From Bacteroidales bacterium (GTDB lineage Bacteria > Bacteroidota > Bacteroidia > Bacteroidales > UBA932), in assembly GCA_017555445.1 (NCBI GenBank), contig JAFZGK010000052.1, positions 1 through 63,879 of the forward strand: a DNA stretch of 63,879 nucleotides. The letters are read 5' to 3'. This document shows, piece by piece, positions 15,339-23,709 of the stretch (within the stretch, counting starts at the first letter, position 1; every line of letters begins with the position of its first letter). The translations under genes and the position numbers were made by a program. The notes below the pieces were generated by a model. It saw only the letters and a list, made by a program, of their open reading frames with translations, was not told the origin of the DNA and did not search any database.

Positions 15339-17816
15339 TTATAGCTGCAACATGGTTCCGAGACTTTCTCCAAGAGACTGGTTGTTAAGCTGAACGTCGC
15401 TTTCGATGGTCTTTCTTGCGAACTTGACACTGATGTCGCTCTGCTTTCCGAATGTGAAGCTGAGGGTAAAGGTCAGCATTCTTATCGGTACGGTCGTACT
15501 CATCTTGCTGGTGAAGTCCGGGCCTTCTGTAATGCTTTCTATTTTCAGGCCTTTGCCACCGGTCAGGTGACTTACACCGTTTAGACTGAGGCTTAGCTTG
15601 TCGTCAAGGAAACTCTTTGTAAGTCCTAATGTACCGATAGCCATTCCTGAAGCCCGCCCCTGAAGGGTTACGCTGCTTCCTGCTCCGATAGCATTGAGAC
15701 TGAGGCGGAGATCCCAAGGAAGGGTCTGCTGAAGGCCGAGGAGGATGCTGTAGTCGAGACCGCTGTTCTGCTGCTTCAAGACCTCGCTTCGTATGTCGTT
15801 GTATCCGGTGCTTCCGTTGAAGATGACTCTTGTCTTCTGTCCAGGTATCCATGTCACAAATGCGTTCAGCCCTGTGGTACTTGTGCGTACTACGTTTCCG
15901 TATGTGGTATTGAGCAGATTGTCCTTATCAAAGAAGCTATACTGCGATATCCCGTTGCCTGTGAATCCCTGACGGAGTGACAGACTCAGAATCCATTTTG
16001 GACTGAAGTAGTTGTACACCAGACTTATGTTATGGCCGGTCTCTGCTTCAAGATCAGTATTTCCGTATGTTTTTGCTGTCGGGTCTGAAATGTCTACATA
16101 TGGGTTGAGATAGGTTATGCCCGGACGACTGATTCTCATGTTGTAGGTAAGTCCTATGTTCTGCTGTGCACCTATGTTATATTGCAGACTTCCTGAAGGA
16201 ATGAGGTTGCCGTAGTTGAGCTTGAAATTCTCGCCTTGACCTTCAGCATAAGTGACTCTCTGCCATGTATGCTCATAACGGGCACCGGCCTTAAGACTGA
16301 ATTTTCCGAAGATGCCGGAGTATTCAGCATATGCTGCACCTATATTGTTGTAGAAGTCATACTCGAGGCTGCCCTCCGGAGTGTATACGAATTCTGTCCC
16401 ATCGTATACGTAGTTCTTTGAGTCAGAATAATTGTGTCTGCCGATGAACTTGAGCCCGGTGCTGAAGGTGTGATTCTTTCCTCTTCCAAGAGGCGTGGTG
16501 AAATCTGCCTGTGCGGTGTGACTCAATGAATTTGTCATACCGTCGGCACGTCTATCTGTCAGGTTGAGGTCCAGACCTGACGGACTTGTAAATGTATTTT
16601 CAGTATCATTCACTGAAGGGCTTCCGCTGAACTGATATGAAAGGATGAATGACCTGTCCGGATTTTCTGCCCAGAGATGCTGATAGTCTACATTAGCGCT
16701 TATACTGTTCATGGTCATTCTGTTGAATGTCGTGCCGTCGTATGCATATTCCATGAACGGACTCTTTATGGAAGTTTCGGCGAGCCCTTCCATGCGTGTG
16801 CCGATATGAGTCATACCTGCTCCGGCTGAAATGAGGTTCAGTGAATCTATTTCATAGCTGAGGTTCATACTTCCAAGATATATCGGAGCCTGCATCTTGC
16901 TTTCGTTTCTCATAGAGGTTGTGATATCTCCGCCTTCGGTCTTCTGCACTCTGTCCATTTCAATGGCAGTTCCGCCCATATAGTTCTGTGAAGTGGTTCC
17001 GTTGAGGCTCACCGCCCATTTACCTTTCTGCATGCTGTATAATGCACTTCCTCCGAACCCTTTGGTCGCACCTTGCAATGTGATGTTTCCGTAATGACCG
17101 TCTGCCACCGACTGTCCTCCAGTCTGGGATGTATTAGTCGTGATGTTGAGCACGCCGCCGACTCCTTCTGCGTCATATCTTGCGCCAGGATTGGTCACCA
17201 CTTCAATATTCTTGACGAAGCTTGCCGGCATCATCTTGAATATCATCGAAGGATTGCTGGAAATCATAGGATTCGGTTTGCCGTCTACATACACCTGGAA
17301 GTTGCTGCTGCCGTTGACTGTGATGTTGTCCTGTCCGTCCACAGATACCATAGGCACTTTGCGGAGCATGTCAAGCACCGTGCTTGTCTTGGAATCGACG
17401 TCATCTTCCACCTTATATGTAAGCTTGTCCACTTCCATTATGACAAGGGTCTTTTGAGCTGTCACCGATCCGGCTTTCAAGGTCTGTACATCATCCTCGA
17501 CAAGGATTTCACCAAGGTCAAGGACGGACCGGCCGTCGATTGTGAAGTCCACCCTCTTCTCTTTCCTTCCCATGTTGCTGAAGATTAGGCTGTAGCTGCC
17601 CTTGCCGGTTAGTTCCTGAGAGAATCGTCCATTCTCTCCTGTGGTCGTATATGCGATCGGCTTTGAAAGGTCTTCTGTCTTGAAGAACTGTATTATTGCA
17701 GAAGGTTCTCCGTTGCGTGTGAGCGAATCCAGAACTGTTCCGGTCACAGCAGTGCTCTGGGCATGAGCCGCCGCGGCTGTGAAGAACATGATGATAATAA
17801 ATGAAAATCGTTTCAT
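15339..17816 (-). CDS. TonB-receptor-like outer membrane beta-barrel protein
   Basis: About 825 residues. The start MKRFSFIIIMFFTAAAAHAQ gives a clean signal peptide and follows a -7 box; upstream in-frame Met codons are rejected. Residues about 20-110 form a carboxypeptidase-regulatory-like domain (TGTVLDSLTRNGEPSAIIQF). A plug-like domain follows (STVLDMLRKVPMVSVDG, MPASFVKNIEVVTNPGARYD, GVGGVLNITTN), and the rest is barrel strands. It resembles the OMP_b-brl_3 group, not SusC. The gene is 19 bases upstream of the histidine kinase, so the three form one operon. The ligand is unknown. Confidence 0.85.
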   Translation of the reverse strand: MKRFSFIIIMFFTAAAAHAQSTAVTGTVLDSLTRNGEPSAIIQFFKTEDLSKPIAYTTTGENGRFSQELTGKGSYSLIFSNMGRKEKRVDFTIDGRSVLDLGEILVEDDVQTLKAGSVTAQKTLVIMEVDKLTYKVEDDVDSKTSTVLDMLRKVPMVSVDGQDNITVNGSSNFQVYVDGKPNPMISSNPSMIFKMMPASFVKNIEVVTNPGARYDAEGVGGVLNITTNTSQTGGQSVADGHYGNITLQGATKGFGGSALYSMQKGKWAVSLNGTTSQNYMGGTAIEMDRVQKTEGGDITTSMRNESKMQAPIYLGSMNLSYEIDSLNLISAGAGMTHIGTRMEGLAETSIKSPFMEYAYDGTTFNRMTMNSISANVDYQHLWAENPDRSFILSYQFSGSPSVNDTENTFTSPSGLDLNLTDRRADGMTNSLSHTAQADFTTPLGRGKNHTFSTGLKFIGRHNYSDSKNYVYDGTEFVYTPEGSLEYDFYNNIGAAYAEYSGIFGKFSLKAGARYEHTWQRVTYAEGQGENFKLNYGNLIPSGSLQYNIGAQQNIGLTYNMRISRPGITYLNPYVDISDPTAKTYGNTDLEAETGHNISLVYNYFSPKWILSLSLRQGFTGNGISQYSFFDKDNLLNTTYGNVVRTSTTGLNAFVTWIPGQKTRVIFNGSTGYNDIRSEVLKQQNSGLDYSILLGLQQTLPWDLRLSLNAIGAGSSVTLQGRASGMAIGTLGLTKSFLDDKLSLSLNGVSHLTGGKGLKIESITEGPDFTSKMSTTVPIRMLTFTLSFTFGKQSDISVKFARKTIESDVQLNNQSLGESLGTMLQL

Positions 17817-17848
17817 ACCACTAAACTTTTGTACTGTGTTTCGGAATG

Positions 17849-17856
17849 CAAATATA
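17849..17856 (-). promoter_or_regulatory. -7 box for the barrel/two-component operon
   Basis: On the minus strand TATATTTG, about 32 bases before the chosen ATG. A -33 TTTG is not obvious at the right distance. It supports the downstream start at 17816. Confidence 0.5.
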
Positions 17857-17910
17857 TTTCCTTCCTTAAGTAAGTGGCCTGACTTTCGACAGATGCGCTT
17901 TTTCTTTCGA

Positions 17911-18663
17911 CTATCTGCCCTCAATGATGTTGCGTGCAAGCGTATTCGCACATACGAAATCCCGGAGCTCCTTGCAATCCGTATCAAGGATTGTGTGTCT
18001 GTTGCCCTGCCAGAGCATCTCTCCCTGCGATATGAAGCCGATCTTGTCTCCGATTTCGAGGATTGAATTCATGTCATGGGTGTTCACGACAGTAGTCATG
18101 TTGAACTCCTTGGTAAGGTCGCTGATCAGTCGGTCAATAAGGATGGAAGTATAAGGGTCAAGTCCGGAATTAGGCTCATCGCAGAACAGGAATGACGGGT
18201 TGAGGGCGATTGCGCGAGCGATACCGACTCTCTTCTGCATTCCTCCGCTGAGCTCATTGGGATACTTGTTATCTGATCCGATGACATTCACTTTTTCCAG
18301 ACAGTACTGTGCTCTTTCTCTTCTCTGTGCGGGTGACCAGTCTGTGAAGAACTCCATAGGGAACATGACATTCTCTATGACTGTGGCAAAGTCAAAGAGT
18401 GCACTGCCCTGGAAGAGGACACCGATGTTCTGTCTCAGAGCCTTCTTCTGCTCATATGTCATTGTTGTGAACTGCTGTTCTCCATAAGAGATTTCACCGC
18501 TGTCCGGCTCCATGAGTCCGATCAGGTTCTTAAGAAGCACAGTCTTTCCAGAACCGCTGGCTCCGATGATCATATTGCACTTGCCCGGCTCATAGACTAC
18601 ATTGATATCCTTGAGTACCTCTACGCCATCGAAGCTCTTGTATAGATGTTCTACCTTGATCAT
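17911..18663 (-). CDS. mlaF: Phospholipid ABC transporter ATP-binding protein, MlaF type
   Basis: A 250-residue ABC ATPase: Walker A GASGSGKTVLLKNLIGL, Q-loop VLFQGSALFDFATVIENV, signature LSGGMQKRVGIARAIAL, Walker B FLFCDEPNSGLDP. The ALFDxxTVxENV and GGMxKRxxxARAxxxxP patterns identify the MlaF/Mkl group, which energises lipid transport between the envelope membranes. The permease gene is immediately upstream (4 bases between stop and start). No MlaD-type MCE gene follows; the next gene is the barrel operon. Confidence 0.9.
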   Translation of the reverse strand: MIKVEHLYKSFDGVEVLKDINVVYEPGKCNMIIGASGSGKTVLLKNLIGLMEPDSGEISYGEQQFTTMTYEQKKALRQNIGVLFQGSALFDFATVIENVMFPMEFFTDWSPAQRRERAQYCLEKVNVIGSDNKYPNELSGGMQKRVGIARAIALNPSFLFCDEPNSGLDPYTSILIDRLISDLTKEFNMTTVVNTHDMNSILEIGDKIGFISQGEMLWQGNRHTILDTDCKELRDFVCANTLARNIIEGR

Positions 18664-18667
18664 AAGA

Positions 18668-19414
18668 CTAATAAAGCATTAACTGTGTAACGATGAGGTC
18701 AAACATGAGGATGAGTATGCTTGTGACGACAATGGACTTCGTGCTGGATCTTCCGACTCCGAGCGAACCGCCCTTGGCATAGTATCCGTTGAAGGCAGCA
18801 ATCGAAGATATCAGGAAACAGAAGAGTGACATCTTGAAGCAACTGTAGAAAATATAGAATCCGTTATAGAATGCCTTTATTCCGATGATGTATGACGGAG
18901 GAGGTATGATCTGAGTCCATTCTACCACTACCCAGCCTCCGACAAGTCCGAGAGCGAGGCTTAACAGCATGAGAAGCGGACTGAGAATAGTTGCGGCGGT
19001 GATTTTAGGAAGCACAAGAAAGCCTGCCGAGTTCACTCCCATCATATCCATCGCGTCAATCTGCTCTGTGATGCGCATGCTTCCGATTTCAGAAGATATG
19101 TTCGATCCCATCTTTCCGGCAAGAATAAGTGCTACCATGGTCGAGCAGAACTCTAGGATGAGACTTTCGCGGACCATGTATCCGATGTACATCTTGTCGA
19201 TTATAGGATTTTCAAGATTGGATGCAGTCTGTATGACAAGCACTCCGCCGATGAAAATGGAAATGACGCCGACAATAAGTATGGATGAAAGAATGAGCTT
19301 GTCAGATTCGTTTATGAATTGTCTGTAGAAGATTTTCCACTTCTCAGGCCTCCTGAAGACCATTTTCAGGAAGAGGAAATACTGTCCGACAGATATAAAG
19401 ATTTTTTTGAGCAT
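18668..19414 (-). CDS. mlaE: Phospholipid ABC transporter permease, MlaE type
   Basis: A 248-residue permease with five or six membrane segments. MlaE-family hallmarks are GALVIQT-like GGVLVIQTASNLEN, the conserved LILEFCSTMVALILAGKMGSN region with its Gly-x-Gly helix, EIGSMRITEQIDAMDMMGVN, and a final LGVGRSSTKSIVVTSILIL. It works with MlaF downstream. A -7 box (TAAATTTG at 19444-19437, minus strand) lies about 23 bases before the start. Confidence 0.9.
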   Translation of the reverse strand: MLKKIFISVGQYFLFLKMVFRRPEKWKIFYRQFINESDKLILSSILIVGVISIFIGGVLVIQTASNLENPIIDKMYIGYMVRESLILEFCSTMVALILAGKMGSNISSEIGSMRITEQIDAMDMMGVNSAGFLVLPKITAATILSPLLMLLSLALGLVGGWVVVEWTQIIPPPSYIIGIKAFYNGFYIFYSCFKMSLFCFLISSIAAFNGYYAKGGSLGVGRSSTKSIVVTSILILMFDLIVTQLMLY

Positions 19415-19436
19415 GCCTAAGATTTTTTTGAACTGT

Positions 19437-19444
19437 CAAATTTA
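19437..19444 (-). promoter_or_regulatory. -7 box for the mlaE-mlaF operon
   Basis: TAAATTTG on the minus strand, 23 bases before the MlaE start. No -33 box is recognisable in the T-rich sequence beyond it, so confidence is limited. Confidence 0.35.
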
Positions 19445-19549
19445 CCACATTTTTCTTTTTTTTATATCCGGTCTGCAGTTTATAGTCAATATTTGATATC
19501 AGCGGCGACGAGAGATGTGGCCGGATGTTGAACAACAAACTGTAAAGAC

Positions 19550-21085
19550 ATGCTTATAAACATTCATTGTGCAAAATGCGTCGGTATAGAAGCTGTGCCG
19601 GTGACAGTAGAAGTGGACATAACAAATGGTCTGGGTATCCATCTTGTTGGACTGGCTGATGCTGCTGTGAAGGAAAGTCTGCTCAGGACGATCACTGCCC
19701 TCCAGTCAATGGGGTTCAGGATTCCGGGAAAGAAGATAGTCATAAATCTGGCTCCTGCTGATATGCATAAGCAGGGAAGCGGATATGATGTGCCCATAGC
19801 TCTTGGAATAATTGCAGCTTCAGGACAAAGTGATCTGCCTCTTCTTGAAGAATTCATAGTGATGGGAGAACTGGGGCTGGACGGAGGAGTCAGAGAAGTC
19901 CCTGGCGCCTTGCCGATTGTAGAACTGGCTGCACAAGAAGGTTTCAGCGGGTGTATACTCCCTAAGTTGTCGGCAATGGAGGCTGTGGAATACGTAGGAG
20001 TCAAGGTCTATGGTGTCAACACAATGGAAGATGTACTGCGGGTTCTTTCCGGAGAAGAAGATTGCGACGACATGCTTGTAAGCAGAGAAAAGCAACCTGA
20101 ATCAGTTCAGGATATGGATATGATGGACTTTTCGGAAATCATAGGACAGGATGCTGCAAAGAGGGGAGTCGAGATCGCAGCTGCCGGAGGACATAACGTC
20201 ATACTCATCGGCCCTCCAGGATCCGGCAAGAGTTCCCTGGCTAAGGCCATGTCCGGAATATTGCCGAAGATGAGTCTTGAGGAGTCCTTGCAGACAAGCA
20301 AGATATATTCTGTTGCAGGTAGAGGCAGACCCAGTGGAAGCCTTATCAGGCAAAGGCCTTTCCGTTCACCTCATTACAGCGCTTCAGTAGCTGCTCTTAT
20401 AGGAGGCGGTTCTGACAATATACTTCCCGGGGAGGTGTCGCTTGCACATAACGGAGTTCTTTTCCTTGATGAGTACACAGAGGCGCCGCGTAAGATTCTC
20501 GAGGCACTCCGTGCTCCGATGGAAGACCGGAAGGTGACAATTTCCCGTCTGAAGTCAAAGATAGAATATCCTGCAGACTTCATGCTGGTCGCAGCTGCGA
20601 ACCCCTGTCCTTGCGGATATTATGGTGAAGGGTCCCGTTGTACGTGCACCCCATCCAGAAGATCGGCTCATCTGTCAAAGCTTTCCGGTCCCATGATGGA
20701 CAGGATCGACATACATCTTTTAATGAGATCCGTAGATTCCAGAAGCCTTGTCGACAGGAAAAGGACGGAATCGAGCGAGGCTATTGCTGCCCGGGTGCTG
20801 AAGGCCCGTGATATCCAGAAAGCGAGATTTGCAGATGACGGGATATTCTGCAATGCTGCAATGAATAATCGTCTGATTGAAAAATATTGTCCTCTCAGTC
20901 CGGACTGCAGGGAACTTCTTGAGAAGCAGATAGACAGGATGGGTCTTTCTGCCAGGGCCTGTTCCCGGATGATAAAGCTAGCGAGGACCATAGCCGATCT
21001 GGCCGGACTTCCGGACATCCTTCCGGAGCACCTGATTGAAGCAGCTTCTTTCCGTTTCCTTGACAAGCAGAATGTATTTGAATGA
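19550..21085 (+). CDS. YifB/ComM-like Mg-chelatase-type AAA+ ATPase
   Basis: A 511-residue protein in three parts: an N-terminal Lon-substrate-like domain (1-170; GIEAVPVTVEVDI, GLADAAVKESLLR, NLAPADMHKQGSGYDVP), an AAA+ core with Walker A GPPGSGKSSLAKAMSG and Walker B GVLFLDEYTE, and a C-terminal lid domain. A CPCG motif (NPCPCGYYGEGSRCTC) is typical of the family. ComM, the studied homolog, is a branch-migration helicase in natural transformation; in non-competent bacteria the role is unclear. The gene stands alone, divergent from mlaE. Confidence 0.92.
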   Translation: MLINIHCAKCVGIEAVPVTVEVDITNGLGIHLVGLADAAVKESLLRTITALQSMGFRIPGKKIVINLAPADMHKQGSGYDVPIALGIIAASGQSDLPLLEEFIVMGELGLDGGVREVPGALPIVELAAQEGFSGCILPKLSAMEAVEYVGVKVYGVNTMEDVLRVLSGEEDCDDMLVSREKQPESVQDMDMMDFSEIIGQDAAKRGVEIAAAGGHNVILIGPPGSGKSSLAKAMSGILPKMSLEESLQTSKIYSVAGRGRPSGSLIRQRPFRSPHYSASVAALIGGGSDNILPGEVSLAHNGVLFLDEYTEAPRKILEALRAPMEDRKVTISRLKSKIEYPADFMLVAAANPCPCGYYGEGSRCTCTPSRRSAHLSKLSGPMMDRIDIHLLMRSVDSRSLVDRKRTESSEAIAARVLKARDIQKARFADDGIFCNAAMNNRLIEKYCPLSPDCRELLEKQIDRMGLSARACSRMIKLARTIADLAGLPDILPEHLIEAASFRFLDKQNVFE

Positions 21086-21092
21086 TCTTTAG

Positions 21093-21124
21093 TTTGGCCA
21101 CATCTCAAATCATTCCTATATTTG
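21093..21124 (+). promoter_or_regulatory. Promoter of ispE
   Basis: TTTG at 21093-21096, a 20-base spacer, then TATATTTG at 21117-21124: a full match to the Bacteroidota promoter pattern. The ispE ATG is 22 bases after the -7 box, giving a short leader. Confidence 0.8.
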
Positions 21125-21145
21125 TGATGCTAATGAAATGTAGAT

Positions 21146-22033
21146 ATGATTACCAATCCGAATGTAAAGATAAACCTCGGACTGAATGTGCTGAGAAAGA
21201 GAGAAGACGGGTTTCACGACCTTGAGACATTGTTTGTGCCGTATTTCGGGATAAGCGATACGCTTGAAATCATTGTCGGAGATGATTACAGCCGTACCTC
21301 TGCAGCACTCTTCGGCAAATACGGCAATGCCCGTACCGAGGAGGATCTGCCATGTCTCGTGCAGGGCATCTCCGATGACGGAAAGCTCATGATAACCATA
21401 GCACGTAAGGAAGGAGTGGATTGGGATCCTATGAAGGACCTTACAGCAAAAGCATATATGGTTCTCTCAGAAGATCACAACCTTCCGCCTGTGAAGATTT
21501 TCCTTGAGAAGACATCGCCTGTAGGAGCGGGTCTTGGCGGCGGATCGTCAGATGCTGCCTTTGCATTGAAGATGCTCGACGAGCTGTGCTCACTTGGCCT
21601 TTCAGAACAGCAGTTCGCCGCTTATGCGGCCCGACTCGGAAGTGACTGTGCATTCTTCATCTACAACCGTCCTATGACAGGAGAGGGAAGGGGAGAAGTC
21701 CTGACTGAATATCCGTTGTCAGGCCTTGACTATGGACAGGGACTTCAGGATGCCGGATATGAGGTGAAGGTCCTGACTCCGGAAGGAATAGAAGTGTCTA
21801 CAGCAGATGCCTACAGAGGCATAAAGCCGAGACTCCCCGAATTGCCTTTAAAGGAAGCTCTTGCCAAACCGATAGAAGAATGGAAAGACTGCCTTTTCAA
21901 TGATTTTGAAGTAACTGTATTTGACAAGCACCCGGAGCTCGCTGCCATCAAACGTTCTCTATACGATAGTGGTGCAGTCTATGCATCAATGTCCGGCTCC
22001 GGTTCTGCACTTTTCGCAATTTACAGCAGATAG
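21146..22033 (+). CDS. ispE: 4-diphosphocytidyl-2-C-methyl-D-erythritol kinase
   Basis: GHMP kinase of the non-mevalonate (MEP) isoprenoid pathway; it phosphorylates CDP-methylerythritol. The 295 residues include the substrate-binding NVKINLGLNVLRKREDGFHDL, the ATP-binding glycine motif SPVGAGLGGGSSDAAFAL, and the C-terminal MSGSGSALFAIY. The length fits the family. The gene has its own promoter and is convergent with nrdG; only 12 bases separate the stops and no terminator is apparent. Confidence 0.96.
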   Translation: MITNPNVKINLGLNVLRKREDGFHDLETLFVPYFGISDTLEIIVGDDYSRTSAALFGKYGNARTEEDLPCLVQGISDDGKLMITIARKEGVDWDPMKDLTAKAYMVLSEDHNLPPVKIFLEKTSPVGAGLGGGSSDAAFALKMLDELCSLGLSEQQFAAYAARLGSDCAFFIYNRPMTGEGRGEVLTEYPLSGLDYGQGLQDAGYEVKVLTPEGIEVSTADAYRGIKPRLPELPLKEALAKPIEEWKDCLFNDFEVTVFDKHPELAAIKRSLYDSGAVYASMSGSGSALFAIYSR

Positions 22034-22045
22034 ACCGATGTTTCT

Positions 22046-22561
22046 TTATTTATAAGGGACAACGGAAACTGTGCCGGGGATGGATTCCTCCTCACAACCG
22101 TGAAGGTGGATGATGCGTTGATTGGAGCTTCCACGGAAATGCAGCTCAGGATCCCGGAGTTCAGCTTTGAAAGGACCATCGACCAAGGTGTCGATATAAG
22201 GCAGGATCATGCTCAGACGGGTGTCCGAGAGGATTTCCTCGTATGTAAATCCCGTGTAACACCAGATATTCTTTCCTGTCTCTTCCTTGATGCGGCGGGC
22301 TAGTTCCGTAAATGCCTCTACCTGATATAGCGGATCTCCTCCGGAGAATGTGACATGCGCAAACTCATCAGTCTTCACGATGTCAAGAAGTTCCTGGACA
22401 GATATCTCGCGGCCACCAGCAAAATCCCATGATTGAGGATTATGACAGCCAGGACAATGATGTGCGCAGCCTGCGCAATATATGGATGTGCGCAGACCAG
22501 GACCATCAGCCATGGTCTCTTCCAGAATGTCAAGAATCCTTATTTTCAGTGTATCGCTCAT
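22046..22561 (-). CDS. nrdG: Anaerobic ribonucleotide reductase activating protein
   Basis: Radical-SAM enzyme that installs the glycyl radical on NrdD. Its 171 residues have the CxxxCxxC cluster-binding motif in GCAHHCPGCHN and the SAM-binding VTFSGGDPLYQ. The start overlaps the preceding SDR gene by 4 bases (ATGA), so it is the last gene of a four-gene operon. Its partner nrdD is about 6 kb away at 28597, also on the minus strand, in a separate unit. This NrdD/NrdG pair implies deoxynucleotide synthesis without oxygen. Confidence 0.95.
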   Translation of the reverse strand: MSDTLKIRILDILEETMADGPGLRTSIYCAGCAHHCPGCHNPQSWDFAGGREISVQELLDIVKTDEFAHVTFSGGDPLYQVEAFTELARRIKEETGKNIWCYTGFTYEEILSDTRLSMILPYIDTLVDGPFKAELRDPELHFRGSSNQRIIHLHGCEEESIPGTVSVVPYK

Positions 22562-23703
22562 TTTGCGTTTTCTGCTTTCTTGTCAAGTGGAGCAGGCCTT
22601 ACATCATCCCATGAACGGATTGCATCATAGGCCTTGCGTGAACCGTAATATGCCTCGAATTTTTCAGGGTCGTTCTCTACCCACCACTGGGTACCCATTC
22701 CCTTTTCAAAGGCGAAAGGCTTCATGAACATCCTTACTGCCCATGCTGGAGCCAGAAAAGCAAGATGATAGAACCATGGAAGCTTGGATTTCATGGTAGC
22801 GAAATATTCATCTATAGGAGTGTCTGCGCGGAAATGCAGGTAGTCATTGAGTACATCTCCGTCCTTGTACCACATTCCATGGAAGTTCTTCAAGGCAAAC
22901 CACTGCGGTTCGAAAACCTTTTCCGGACCAGGAAGGCCAAGAGCATTCAGAAGACGTGTCTCGAACTCATAGTTGGTCATACGATATTGTTCTCCGCTGC
23001 TGATGTTGTAGGCCCTGTTCCAGAACTCCTCAGGCACCCAGTCCTCGCAGACCTGCGCAAGGAGACGGCCTGAATCTTCGATGGTCGCCCATTCCAGGAC
23101 TCCGCCGACAGGTACATGGAAGGCTGTAGGATTCACGACTTTCAATATTCCCGGATATAGTATTCCACTCTGACGGAGTGAAACCCATCTCTTGAAGCCC
23201 GCAGCAGCGAATATCTCTTCAGAACGGATCTTCGAAAGGGCGTACATATCGAATTTGGCCGGAGTCTGGGGCTCGTTTGCGTCACCCCAGTGATAAGGTG
23301 GGTTTCTGTCACCATACTGGGCTACAGAACCGATGTAGACCACTCTTATCTCATCTGCGTCCGGCTGGGCAAGCACTGCCTTTACAACGTTTTCAGCAGC
23401 ACCTACGTTCACTTTCAATGTCTTTTCCGGATAGTAGTCCGCTGCAGGAGAAACCATTCCTCCTACATGAAGTACGTAATCAGATCCGGTCACTCCTTTC
23501 AGGACATCCTCATAACGGGTGAGATCTCCCCAGATCACTGTCACAGAAGGATCTGACAGATATTTTCCAAGCATCTTGCGGTTCTTCTTGCTGTCTCGGG
23601 CAAGAAGCCTGATGTTGAATCTGTCTTTTTTCTTATATAGTTCCTGAAATCCGGCCCAGCCCATATTGCCGGTGCCGCCGGTTAGAAAAACTGTCTTTTT
23701 CAT
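22558..23703 (-). CDS. Extended short-chain NAD(P)-dependent epimerase/dehydratase-like protein
   Basis: A 381-residue extended-SDR protein. The nucleotide-binding motif is TGGTGNMGWAG at the N-terminus, followed by GDLTRYEDVLKGVTGSDYVLHVGG. The catalytic Tyr-x3-Lys appears as MYALSKIRSEE near residue 150. The C-terminal 120 residues are unusual for epimerases, with a Trp-rich tail (FALKNFHGMWYKDG, then GTQWWVENDP). The substrate is not recognisable. It is in a tight operon with an EnvC-like gene upstream (6 bases) and nrdG downstream. Confidence 0.8.
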   Translation of the reverse strand: MKKTVFLTGGTGNMGWAGFQELYKKKDRFNIRLLARDSKKNRKMLGKYLSDPSVTVIWGDLTRYEDVLKGVTGSDYVLHVGGMVSPAADYYPEKTLKVNVGAAENVVKAVLAQPDADEIRVVYIGSVAQYGDRNPPYHWGDANEPQTPAKFDMYALSKIRSEEIFAAAGFKRWVSLRQSGILYPGILKVVNPTAFHVPVGGVLEWATIEDSGRLLAQVCEDWVPEEFWNRAYNISSGEQYRMTNYEFETRLLNALGLPGPEKVFEPQWFALKNFHGMWYKDGDVLNDYLHFRADTPIDEYFATMKSKLPWFYHLAFLAPAWAVRMFMKPFAFEKGMGTQWWVENDPEKFEAYYGSRKAYDAIRSWDDVRPAPLDKKAENAK

Positions 23704-23709
23704 GTTGTC

